Shown piece after piece: positions 1 to 7,995 of a stretch of 64,000 nucleotides of DNA (its first letter is position 1; every line of letters starts with the position of its first letter). A program made the translations under genes and the position numbers. The notes beneath the pieces are model-generated. The model saw only the letters and a list, made by a program, of their open reading frames with translations. It was not told where the DNA came from and searched no databases. The stretch covers positions 1 to 64,000 of the forward strand of contig NZ_WOFO01000015.1 of NCBI RefSeq assembly GCF_010993705.1, read 5' to 3'. This DNA comes from Cyclobacterium sp. SYSU L10401 (GTDB lineage Bacteria; Bacteroidota; Bacteroidia; Cytophagales; Cyclobacteriaceae).

Positions 1-86
<86 letters not shown>

Positions 87-288
87 AAGTTTGTGTGTGT
101 TCTCTAATCTCCTTCTCAGAAAATTATTCCCACTTTGTGTCTCTGCACTCAAAGAAATTATTCTCGCTTATTTAATGTCTGACAAAACTTCAAAGAACTT
201 ATTCCGACTCTTTGGAAACCTTACGTCTCCTGCCGGGTTGACCTTACTCCTAACAGCCTTTTTTTAACTGCTTTTCTGTAAGGGAGTG

Positions 289-319
289 CAAAGGTAATCA
301 GTTTTTCTACCCCCGCAAA
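289..319 (-). promoter_or_regulatory. rRNA operon promoter (Bacteroidetes type)
   Basis: On the minus strand TTTG (316-319, preceded by another T) is followed by 19 bases and then TACCTTTG (289-296). This matches the Bacteroidetes sigma-A consensus of a TTTG -33 element and a TAnnTTTG -7 element. Transcription would start near 283 and run into the 16S gene through a leader of about 200 bases. Confidence 0.85.
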
Positions 320-453
320 ATATTCAGTGTGAAATTTAAAACTTTTTCAACCCTAAACTTTATCCCTTCACTTTTCCCCCTTTTGGGATCACAAAGATGA
401 TATCTTTTTTCCAGTTCCCAATGAGAAAAATGTATTTTCTTTAAAGAATTTTA

Positions 454-475
454 ATTTCAGGTTTTATGCTGAAAT
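454..475 (-). terminator. weak hairpin after tRNA-Arg
   Basis: ATTTCAG (454-460) and CTGAAAT (469-475) can form a 7-bp stem with an 8-base loop, about 20 bases past the tRNA 3' end. There is no good T tract, so its role as a terminator or processing hairpin is only a guess. Confidence 0.3.
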
Positions 476-494
476 CAAGGAACAGCCTATCAAA

Positions 495-571
495 TGGTGA
501 CCTCGCCAGGATTCAAACCTGGAACCTCTTGAGCCGTAATCAAGTGCTCTATTCAATTGAGCTACGAGGCC
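495..571 (-). tRNA. tRNA-Arg (anticodon ACG)
   Basis: The minus strand folds as a full cloverleaf of 77 bases with an encoded CCA end (plus-strand TGG at 495-497). The acceptor arm GGCCTCG pairs with CGAGGTC with one G-U pair. The anticodon stem CTTGA/TCAAG encloses the loop TTACGGC, giving anticodon ACG, which reads CGN arginine codons after A34 is deaminated to inosine. The T arm contains GGTTTGAATCC. It has its own promoter just upstream and lies between the rRNA operon and an outer-membrane protein gene. Confidence 0.96.
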
Positions 572-590
572 ATTTCTTGTAAATGGAATG

Positions 591-621
591 CAAAGGTAAA
601 GAATAATGGTAATATTACAAA
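591..621 (-). promoter_or_regulatory. tRNA-Arg promoter
   Basis: On the minus strand TTTG (618-621), 19 bases and TACCTTTG (591-598) precede the tRNA, whose 5' end is at 571. The -7 octamer and the spacer length are identical to those of the rRNA promoter at 289-319. The predicted transcript starts about 15 bases before the mature tRNA. Confidence 0.85.
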
Positions 622-768
622 GAACAGATTTAGGTAAAATCAATGGATCAATTGTGGCCAACCTTATTTATTTAAGAATAATTAAGATGATTAACATACC
701 AAATCAATCAATATTTCATAATTTAGCCGATCAATTGATCAAATAATCATTGTTTTCATGAAATCGAC

Positions 769-817
769 ACGATTAAAATCATCATTAAATATGCAGGGCA
801 ATGATCATTTTAATCGT
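769..817. repeat. 18-bp inverted repeat before outer-membrane gene
   Basis: The arms at 769-786 (ACGATTAAAATCATCATT) and 800-817 are inverted copies with 17 of 18 positions matching, separated by 13 bases. The element ends 41 bases before the start codon of the outer-membrane protein gene. A perfect palindrome GATCAATTGATC lies just upstream at 729-740. It could be an operator or a 5'-UTR hairpin; it is not terminator-like because no T tract follows. Confidence 0.5.
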
Positions 818-858
818 CAAAGATTCCATGTGGCCTATTAAAAAAAAATTATAAACAC

Positions 859-1593
859 ATGAAAAGACTTACCATAATATCCTTTATTTTCCTCTTCACT
901 TTTCACCTGCAAGCCCAGGAAAAAGAAAGAACTCCTATCGGCGGGAGACCCAACATAAAGGGTGACTTGTTTTTGGATTTTGGATTTAATATGCTGAACA
1001 ACCGACCCGATGAACTCAATACCAGATTCATCGCTTCAAGGGTGGTGAACATTTACTACCAGACACAATTGCCACTTGGTGAAAATTCAGGATTTACATT
1101 TAATCCCGGATTAGGTTTTGGATTGGAAAAACTGGCTTTTCAGGACAACCTGACACTCATAGCCGATCCGACTAAGGGCCCCAATTCCAGTCAACTGGTC
1201 CCCATATCAGACGTGTATGGAGAAAATATCCGGGTAGAAACCAATACCATGGCCATCAATTATTTCGATATTCCCATTGAATTCAGGTACCATGCCAACA
1301 AAAATGACTACAACAGCGGCTTCAGGGTAGCTGTCGGTGGTAAGTTTGGTTTTTTATATAATGCCCATTCCAAAATCGGGGTGACTGATAGTGAGGGATT
1401 GACCCAAAAAGTAAAAAACAAACAGGAATATGGATTGAGTCCGATTCGTTACGGGGCTTATACCAGACTGGGGTTTCCCGGTTTTAACCTTTGGGCCTAT
1501 TATGGCTTGAATGGGCTTTTTGAAGAAGATCAGGGACCATTCGGTACAGAAGCATCCCAGTTCAATTTTGGAGTATCTGTGGCTTTGTTTTAG
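859..1593 (+). CDS. outer-membrane beta-barrel protein
   Basis: The protein has 244 residues and a clear Sec signal peptide (K2-R3, a hydrophobic core, cleavage after about AQ20). The mature part alternates hydrophobic and polar residues, is rich in Tyr, Phe, Gly and Asn, and ends in phenylalanine, as outer-membrane barrels do. It resembles the small PorT/OmpX-like barrel families common in Bacteroidetes. Substrate and role are not deducible. It is transcribed alone, with an inverted repeat upstream and a strong bidirectional terminator downstream. The ATG start has an A-rich leader and no Shine-Dalgarno sequence, as is usual in this phylum. Confidence 0.8.
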   Translation: MKRLTIISFIFLFTFHLQAQEKERTPIGGRPNIKGDLFLDFGFNMLNNRPDELNTRFIASRVVNIYYQTQLPLGENSGFTFNPGLGFGLEKLAFQDNLTLIADPTKGPNSSQLVPISDVYGENIRVETNTMAINYFDIPIEFRYHANKNDYNSGFRVAVGGKFGFLYNAHSKIGVTDSEGLTQKVKNKQEYGLSPIRYGAYTRLGFPGFNLWAYYGLNGLFEEDQGPFGTEASQFNFGVSVALF

Positions 1594-1628
1594 CACCATC
1601 ACAAAATCCAAACGTTTTTCCTATCCAG

Positions 1629-1660
1629 AAGCGGGTTTTTATAAAAAACCCGCTTTTTTT
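1629..1660. terminator. bidirectional rho-independent terminator
   Basis: GCGGGTTTTT (1631-1640) pairs perfectly with AAAAACCCGC (1644-1653) around a 3-base loop, and flanking AA/TT pairs extend the stem. T runs follow on both strands. It separates the convergent barrel gene and the PAP2-like gene, and the T tract reaches the latter's TAA stop codon. Confidence 0.88.
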
Positions 1661-2282
1661 ATGTCAGTAAAATATAATAATAGGCCAAAAAACTCAAGCC
1701 AAAACCCAAACCGAAACCGGCGTAAATTTCACCAGGTTTGTGCGCATTGAGGTACAACCGGGAGGTGCCGACCAGCCCGCTAATAGAAATGATCAGCAAT
1801 AAATAGTAAAACATGGGTGCAGAATAAAACTTCATGGATAAGGCAGCTACCAATGCCACCCAGCCCCCCATGGCCGTCTGATGGGCACTGATTTTCCAGA
1901 AAAAAGTAACCAAAGTCAATGCGATCAGGCAAAAAGTAGCCATACTCAAGGTCAAAATCAAAAGCTCGTCAATATTCAGCTTCCAGTAAAAAAAACCTGA
2001 AGTCATACAATAAAATACAGCCACCAGGGCAAAAGGGAATAGTCGCTCTCTCTGATCAGCAAGATGGAAACTCTGTATGGTATCAGAAAATTTCATTCCC
2101 AATAAACCCAGCAGCGGTACCAGAAAAGTAGCAAAACAAATCAGCAGTAAAATAGACCATTTGGCTGCATGAGGCACCACTGTTGCTTCAGGTACAATGT
2201 AAAATAAAGTAACTACCATTAATGAAGGGACTAACAGTGGCTGAAAAACCACTGAAACCCCCATAGCCAATTTTCTATACAC
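1659..2282 (-). CDS. PAP2-like integral membrane protein
   Basis: The protein has 207 residues with about six hydrophobic segments. It carries diverged phosphatidic-acid-phosphatase (PAP2) motifs: a Lys/Arg-rich stretch ending RERLFP (78-83), SAH (132-134) in place of PSGH, and SRLYLNAH (174-181) followed by E185 where the family has Asp. The membrane topology and motif order fit PAP2-family lipid or polyprenyl phosphatases, but the changed residues leave activity uncertain. Translation starts at a GTG whose first base is the last base of the rpoN TAG stop, so it is probably coupled to rpoN. A downstream ATG (M7) is an alternative start. Confidence 0.65.
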   Translation of the reverse strand: MYRKLAMGVSVVFQPLLVPSLMVVTLFYIVPEATVVPHAAKWSILLLICFATFLVPLLGLLGMKFSDTIQSFHLADQRERLFPFALVAVFYCMTSGFFYWKLNIDELLILTLSMATFCLIALTLVTFFWKISAHQTAMGGWVALVAALSMKFYSAPMFYYLLLIISISGLVGTSRLYLNAHKPGEIYAGFGLGFGLSFLAYYYILLT

Positions 2283-3736
2283 TATAACTCCTTTCTAAGC
2301 CTGGCCACAGGGATCTGCAATTGTTCCCTGTACTTGGCTACTGTCCTACGGGCAATATTATAGCCCTTTTGATTCAATAATTTAACCAACTTATCATCGG
2401 ATAGCGGTTTTCTCTTGTCCTCTTCTTCCACCATTTTATTGAGGACGCTTTTCACCTCCCGGTTACTCACATCCTCTCCTCCATCTGTCGCAATACCCTC
2501 CGAAAAGAAATATTTTAGTGGGAAAACACCGAATTCAGTTTGGATAGCCTTGCTATTTGCCACCCTGGATACCGTCGATATATCCATATCGATTCTCTCA
2601 GCAATATCCTTTAGGATCATGGGACGCAATTTGGTCTCATCCCCATCTACAAAAAATTCCTGCTGGTAATCCAGTATGGCTTGCATGGTTTTCATCAGGG
2701 TTTGTTGCCGCTGCTTGATAGCATCAATAAACCATTTGGCCGAATCCAGTTTTTGCTTCACAAAGCTTACGGTTTCCTTTAGCTTTTTATCTTTTTTATT
2801 ACTTTTATCGTAAGCATTAAACATTTCAGAATAGGATCGGCTTACCTTCAATTCAGGTGCATTTTTAGAATTTAGGGTAATCTCCAGCTTCCCGTTGATA
2901 TTGTTTAGAATAAAATCGGGAATGACGTAATGATTCCGGACCATTCCATCAGAAATCCCTCCTGGCTTGGGATTCAACCTGGTGATCAAATGAATCACCT
3001 CCTTGAGCTCCTCCTCATCTATTCCGGCTTTCTTCAATATCTTATCGTAATGTTTTTTGGTAAACTCCTCAAAACAATGTTGTACAATAAAGATTGCCTT
3101 TTGGACCAGGGGTTCATGGGGATCATCTCTTCGCTCCAATTGGATGATCAGGCATTCCTGCAGGTTTCTGGCGGCAATTCCTGGAGGATCAAAGCCCTGT
3201 ATCTTTATAAGGATTTCTTCGATTTCATCCAGGTCTGTCTCTACATTCTGGCTGAAAGCCAGGTCGTTGATAATGGCCTCAAGGCTCCTTCGGATATACC
3301 CGTCATTTTCTATGCTTCCTATCAGCTGTTTTCCAATGATGCGTTGCTCCTCATCCAGTTTTAAAAAGTTTAGCTGGGAAAGCAATTGTTCATGAAGGGA
3401 TGAATAACTTGATAGAGGCATTTCCCGCTCCTCTTCATCATTGGAATAGTTGCCGTCTCCCTGCATTTTATACCCACCATATTCCTCATTCAGGTACTCT
3501 TCAATGTTAATGTCTTTATCCTCCTTACCCTCTGTATTTTCAGCCGCTTCCTGGAATTCATCCGCCTGCCCCTCAGCGTCCACATCTTTTCCTTCTTCCA
3601 GGGCTGGATTGATCTCTAGTTCTTCCTCAATCCGGGTTTCCAGCTCGGCGGTGGGTACCTGAAGAAGTTTAATGAACTGTATCTGCTGTGGAGACAGTTT
3701 CTGGGATAGGATCTGACTTAAATTCAGTTTCTGCAT
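2282..3736 (-). CDS. rpoN: RNA polymerase sigma-54 factor
   Basis: At 484 residues this matches sigma-54 in length and layout. The Gln/Leu-rich N-terminal activator-interacting region (1-50) is followed by an acidic linker (about 50-105), the core-binding domain, a helix-turn-helix (DISTVSRVANSK) and the C-terminal RpoN box ARRTVAKYR (462-470), which contacts the -24 element. It directs transcription by enhancer-dependent holoenzyme. It is divergent from asnS. The PAP2-like gene follows with a 1-base stop/start overlap, so the two probably form one transcript. No sigma-54 activator is encoded in this window. Confidence 0.96.
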   Translation of the reverse strand: MQKLNLSQILSQKLSPQQIQFIKLLQVPTAELETRIEEELEINPALEEGKDVDAEGQADEFQEAAENTEGKEDKDINIEEYLNEEYGGYKMQGDGNYSNDEEEREMPLSSYSSLHEQLLSQLNFLKLDEEQRIIGKQLIGSIENDGYIRRSLEAIINDLAFSQNVETDLDEIEEILIKIQGFDPPGIAARNLQECLIIQLERRDDPHEPLVQKAIFIVQHCFEEFTKKHYDKILKKAGIDEEELKEVIHLITRLNPKPGGISDGMVRNHYVIPDFILNNINGKLEITLNSKNAPELKVSRSYSEMFNAYDKSNKKDKKLKETVSFVKQKLDSAKWFIDAIKQRQQTLMKTMQAILDYQQEFFVDGDETKLRPMILKDIAERIDMDISTVSRVANSKAIQTEFGVFPLKYFFSEGIATDGGEDVSNREVKSVLNKMVEEEDKRKPLSDDKLVKLLNQKGYNIARRTVAKYREQLQIPVARLRKEL

Positions 3737-3914
3737 ATATATGTTAACCTATTGTTGGTTTATATTTGATCAATTTGTAAGGCCTGATTTTTCTTTGACT
3801 TTTCAAATTTAGGAAATAAGATCAAAATTTTGATAAAAAGCTTATTATATCGTTTTTTTGCATTCACTTTATAGGTAACCTTTGGGGTAATTTGTTTCAA
3901 AAGAAAAATCAGAC

Positions 3915-5366
3915 ATGGCATTTAACAAGCGAATAAAAATAAAACACTTGCTGGAAAGCAGTTCAGCAGGCGAAAAAGCGACTTTAATGGGCTGGGTAAG
4001 AACCAGAAGAAGCAATAAGCATGTAACTTTCATTGCCTTGAACGATGGTTCCTGTATTCAAAATTACCAGGTAGTCGCAGACCCTGAAAAAATAAACGAA
4101 ACTATACTAAAGAAGGCAAACACAGGCGCCTGTATAAAAGTAAGCGGGACCATAGTATCTTCTCAGGGCTCTGGCCAGCAAACCGAAATACAGGCGGACC
4201 TGGTAGAGATCCTTGGCGAAGCCGACCCCGAAAAATTCCCCATTCAACCCAAAAAACATTCCCTGGAATTTCTGAGAGAAAATGCCCACCTCAGGATACG
4301 AACAAATACTTTTGGGGCCATATTCAGAATCAGGCACCACCTATCCTTTGCCGTGCACCAATACTTTCACGATAAAGGCTTCTTTTACATCCACTCCCCT
4401 ATCATTACGGCATCCGATGCCGAAGGTGCCGGAGAAACTTTTCAGGTAACCACACTGGACCTGAAAAACCCTCCCAGAGATGCACAGAATAATATCAATT
4501 TCGAAGAAGACTTCTTCGAAAGGGCTACCAACCTGACGGTCTCCGGCCAGCTTGAAGGGGAACTGGCAGCTCTTGCCCTTTCCGAAATCTACACCTTCGG
4601 CCCTACCTTTCGAGCTGAAAATTCCAATACTACCCGGCACCTGGCTGAATTCTGGATGATAGAACCGGAAATGGCCTTTTACGATGCTGAGGATAATCAG
4701 GACCTGGCTGAGGATTTCCTTCAATATATCATCCAATTTGCACTTGAAAATTGTAAAGATGACCTGGCTTTTCTTGACAACAGAGCTGCAGAAGAGGAAA
4801 AAGAGAAAAAAGCTGAATTGAGGAGCGAAATGGGTCTGTTGCAAAGACTGGAATTCGTGACCCAAAATGAATTTGTCAGGATCAGCTATACGGAAGCCTT
4901 TGAAATCCTTAAAAATTCCAAACCCAATAAAAAGAAGAAATTCTCCTTTCCCATAGTCGACTGGGGAACCGATCTTCAGTCCGAACACGAAAGGTATCTC
5001 GTGGAAAAACACTTTAAAAAGCCAGTCATTATTTCAGATTATCCCAAAGCCATAAAATCCTTCTACATGAAACAGAATGAAGATGGGAAAACCGTTGCCG
5101 CTATGGACATCCTCTTTCCAGGCATTGGTGAAATTGTAGGCGGCTCTCAAAGGGAAGAAAGGATGGACAAACTCACCGAAAGAATGGAAGAGCTTGGGAT
5201 CAGTCAGGAAGAATTGTGGTGGTACCTGGATACCAGGAGATTTGGAACGACGCCGCATTCAGGCTTTGGGTTGGGATTCGAACGGCTGGTCCAGTTTGTT
5301 ACCGGAATGGGAAATATACGGGATGTAATTCCTTTCCCCAGAACCCCGGGCAACGCTGAATTTTGA
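3915..5366 (+). CDS. asnS: asparaginyl-tRNA synthetase
   Basis: This 483-residue class IIb aminoacyl-tRNA synthetase joins Asn to tRNA-Asn in the cytoplasm. The N-terminal OB fold (about 18-110) binds the anticodon. Class II motif 2 is seen in [11 protein letters not shown] with the following EFWMIEPE, and motif 3 in the C-terminal [12 protein letters not shown]. The [14 protein letters not shown] ending is typical of AsnRS. Length is normal for the family. It is divergent from rpoN across 178 bases, in which I find no convincing Bacteroidetes promoter. The ATG start is preceded by A-rich sequence. Confidence 0.96.
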   Translation: MAFNKRIKIKHLLESSSAGEKATLMGWVRTRRSNKHVTFIALNDGSCIQNYQVVADPEKINETILKKANTGACIKVSGTIVSSQGSGQQTEIQADLVEILGEADPEKFPIQPKKHSLEFLRENAHLRIRTNTFGAIFRIRHHLSFAVHQYFHDKGFFYIHSPIITASDAEGAGETFQVTTLDLKNPPRDAQNNINFEEDFFERATNLTVSGQLEGELAALALSEIYTFGPTFRAENSNTTRHLAEFWMIEPEMAFYDAEDNQDLAEDFLQYIIQFALENCKDDLAFLDNRAAEEEKEKKAELRSEMGLLQRLEFVTQNEFVRISYTEAFEILKNSKPNKKKKFSFPIVDWGTDLQSEHERYLVEKHFKKPVIISDYPKAIKSFYMKQNEDGKTVAAMDILFPGIGEIVGGSQREERMDKLTERMEELGISQEELWWYLDTRRFGTTPHSGFGLGFERLVQFVTGMGNIRDVIPFPRTPGNAEF

Positions 5367-5454
5367 CGGTAATGTTAATCCGGACAAATAGCCTGCCCAA
5401 ATGATCGAAACAACCCTTCGGCTTGATTCGAACTAATAACCTTCCATTCGCTAC

Positions 5455-5918
5455 ATGACCCCATATTGGACGGATAAAGACTGGGTAAAACCTGCCAGGT
5501 TTTATGGAAAGCAGCGTAAACCAACACATGCCTTTTGAATTTAGCGGGAAAATGGACGATCCGGAAGTTTATGCTATGTTTAAAAGCATGACCACGCCGG
5601 GTTTTCAATTGGATAAGGAGTTATTAGAGCAACCTTCCATTACCATTATTTATCCCAATGATGGCAGTGTTTTTATAGAAGGAAATGCCGTAACGGTACA
5701 ATTTTCCCACTTATTTCAGGATACTTCTGTTGCGTCCAGACTGGTGCTTCAGGTAAACGATAAGGAAATACCCGCAGATAATAACCCAAAAAAGGTGGTA
5801 TGGGAACCAAGAGCGGCAGGTCCATATATTTTAAGGATGCTGGTTTATGACAAAGAAGGGAAACTCTTAAAACCAATCTGCTCCTGTGGATATTGAGATT
5901 AGTCCTTTGGCAAAATAA
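5455..5918 (+). pseudogene. decayed secreted-protein C-terminus with Ig-like domain
   Basis: Coding-like sequence runs through three frames. It starts around MTPYWTDKDWVK (frame of 5455), continues from about 5530 in the frame of EFSGKMDDPEVY, and ends in a third frame with APVDIEISPLAK and a stop at 5916-5918. Each switch is a +1 shift at a four-base homopolymer: TTTT near 5528 and AAAA near 5869. The central part (about 5635-5870) has the pattern of a bacterial Ig-like domain, with IIYPNDGSVFIEGNAVTV and later VVWEPRAAGPYILRM. The start and most of the presumed parent gene are missing. The family of the parent protein is not recognised. Assembly errors could explain the two shifts but not the missing 5' part. 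The longest intact reading frame is 5504-5896. Confidence 0.6.
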
Positions 5919-6045
5919 AATGATCGCAGGAAAGAACTGAAACTACGGGAAGCTTTTATTTCTTAAGAGGCTAAATCCGTTTTATTAAAAAATCTTTATA
6001 TAATAGTTGGGTTTTCTTCTTGTCGTTTATTTCTTATATTAGAAA

Positions 6046-6498
6046 GTGGAAAAGTTTTTAAAATACCTGAAAATAGAGGGAATTGGTGGCCATGTCATCC
6101 GAATTTCTCTGGCTTGTTTGCTTTTATTTGGTGGATTTACCAAACTGAAATTGATTGGAGCCCTGGAATACAGCCTCTTTTGGGCCATATTACTGGCTGG
6201 AATCGAAACCTTTGCAGCTTTTGGCCTGCTCATTCATTATAAAAAGCCCTTGATAGGTTTAGTTGGAGGAGTACTTGCGCTGTTATCCATTTTTATCCGG
6301 GTAGTATTCTCCATAGGATGGGTGAGGGACCATATTTTACAAACGGATTCATTCCTCTCAGCGGTTAATTCCATTTTTGGCGTGTATAACAATGGACTTT
6401 TCCACATTGCCCTCCTTTTCGGAACGGCCATATACTGCCTGGGCAATTCCTACAAGGCCTACATTAAGGAGCGCATTACCCGCCCCTGGCCACATTGA
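6046..6498 (+). CDS. small four-helix membrane protein (DoxX/DUF417-like)
   Basis: The protein has 150 residues with four predicted transmembrane helices, roughly at 17-35, 40-60, 68-90 and 112-135. It resembles DoxX/DUF417-type inner-membrane proteins, with IRISLACLLLFGGFTKLK at the first helix. Those families are linked to redox or stress functions, but no specific role can be given here. The only upstream in-frame start is GTG at 6046, without a visible ribosome-binding site. The stop lies 6 bases from the convergent efflux operon end, with no terminator hairpin between them. Confidence 0.6.
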   Translation: MEKFLKYLKIEGIGGHVIRISLACLLLFGGFTKLKLIGALEYSLFWAILLAGIETFAAFGLLIHYKKPLIGLVGGVLALLSIFIRVVFSIGWVRDHILQTDSFLSAVNSIFGVYNNGLFHIALLFGTAIYCLGNSYKAYIKERITRPWPH

Positions 6499-6504
6499 AA
6501 CCAT

Positions 6505-7995
6505 TTATTCCTCCTGAAAGCGCATTTCCGGCGTATACAACAATTGCTGATTCTCAAAATCATAAAGTGTCAATTTCCTAAGCTCATAATAAGCTGTCCA
6601 ATAATCCCTCAAAGATTCTACATATTGCCTTCTGTTAACATCTTTTTCCTCCTGGGCAATGCCCAGGTCTGTAATGGTCACATTCCCACTCTGATACCTG
6701 CGGAAAGAAATTTCATACCGCTTTTCAGCTACTTCATCCGAGGTTTTGGAGATTTCCAGCCTGTCTTTTAACATGATAAAATTCCGAACGCGTGTAAAGA
6801 TTTCCTGTTCAAAATTGATGATTTCCTGATCAATTTCATATTCGATCAATTTCTGGTTAGACCTGGCAATACTCATTCTGGCCTTATTTCTTCCCCAGTC
6901 CAGGATGGGCACCTCAATACTTAGATTGACCAAAGCCTGGGTATTGGGATTGGAATAAATATCTCCCCACATCAAAGCTGCTTTGTTATACCCATAGCTT
7001 GCATTAAGATTCATTTGAAACCTTTCTCCCCTTCTTTGGGCCACCTCTGCCTGTGCTTCCATTCGCTGCCTTTCAAACCCTATGGCATCTGACCTGTTTT
7101 GGAAAGCATATTCAATGGCCTCTTCCACATTGACTTCAAATTCAGGGATGTTATCAGGTAGGGAAAGATTTAAGTCTACAGCTTCATTCAAACCTATATA
7201 GGATTTGAGTCTCAATGAAGTGGCCTCCATATCCAATCTGGCCTGGGCCACACCTTGTTTGGCTTTCAAAACCTGCAATTCTACCTGCAATAATTTATCC
7301 TCATAAGTGGTCCCTATATTGTATCTCCCCCTCTCAATTTTAAGAATGGCCTCCGAGTTCTCCAGGTTTTTGGTGGCGATGTCCAGGTTGACCTGAGCCA
7401 CTAAAAAATCAAAAAACATTTCGGCAACGAACTGGCTGATGTCCTCCATTTCCTCCACAAACTCCCTTTTGCTTTCTTCAAACCTGATCGGTTCTATTTT
7501 CCGGTCCCATTTATAGGGATTATAAGCAAATATAGGTTGGTTCAATCGCACGTTTACAGGTACTCCGCTCCAACGGGTTTGGTTGGTACCATCTGCAGAC
7601 AGGAAATTATCAAACCTATTGGTAGAACTATTCACAGAAATGATCCCACCCGTGGGGCTTATTACCTGCCTTAGGCCCAACTCCAGATCCACCAGATTTT
7701 GCCTTACCTCCCTGAATTCAATTGAACCATCTGGTTGGGTAACATTATTAAATGCCTGCGAATACTGAGGAAGGGTACCCTCCAAACGAAGCTGTGGATT
7801 GAAATTGGATTGATAAAGCCGATAAAACCAATACCGGTTCTCCCTTCGGGTATCAGCCCTCAGAGCCGCAGGGGATTGGGCCTTGGCGCGGGCAATAATA
7901 TCTTCCAGCGTATAGCTTACGGTCTCCTGACCTTGCACAGAAAAAATGGCCATAAAAAATATCATGGCCAGAAATAGAGTAGACGTTTTATTCAT
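6505..7995 (-). CDS. TolC-family outer-membrane efflux protein
   Basis: The protein has 496 residues with a signal peptide ending at about VQGQ. It contains two repeated alpha-helical and beta-strand halves, each with the long Glu/Gln/Arg-rich coiled-coil helices of TolC-type channels, for example IATKNLENSEAILKIERGRY in the first half and NRRQYVESLRDYWTAYYELR near the end. It would form the trimeric outer-membrane exit duct of a tripartite pump. It is the last gene of a three-gene operon and its ATG overlaps the permease stop by 8 bases, so translation is probably coupled. Confidence 0.92.
   Translation of the reverse strand: MNKTSTLFLAMIFFMAIFSVQGQETVSYTLEDIIARAKAQSPAALRADTRRENRYWFYRLYQSNFNPQLRLEGTLPQYSQAFNNVTQPDGSIEFREVRQNLVDLELGLRQVISPTGGIISVNSSTNRFDNFLSADGTNQTRWSGVPVNVRLNQPIFAYNPYKWDRKIEPIRFEESKREFVEEMEDISQFVAEMFFDFLVAQVNLDIATKNLENSEAILKIERGRYNIGTTYEDKLLQVELQVLKAKQGVAQARLDMEATSLRLKSYIGLNEAVDLNLSLPDNIPEFEVNVEEAIEYAFQNRSDAIGFERQRMEAQAEVAQRRGERFQMNLNASYGYNKAALMWGDIYSNPNTQALVNLSIEVPILDWGRNKARMSIARSNQKLIEYEIDQEIINFEQEIFTRVRNFIMLKDRLEISKTSDEVAEKRYEISFRRYQSGNVTITDLGIAQEEKDVNRRQYVESLRDYWTAYYELRKLTLYDFENQQLLYTPEMRFQEE

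Noticed and set aside
464-661. 65-codon minus-strand frame across the tRNA region
   Set aside because: It overlaps the tRNA-Arg gene and its promoter completely; the translation contains the tRNA sequence and has no family likeness.
3780-3914. Possible -7 boxes for asnS and rpoN (AACCTTTG and TAAATTTG)
   Set aside because: Neither has a TTTG element at the right spacing, and the first lacks the leading T; too weak to list as promoters.
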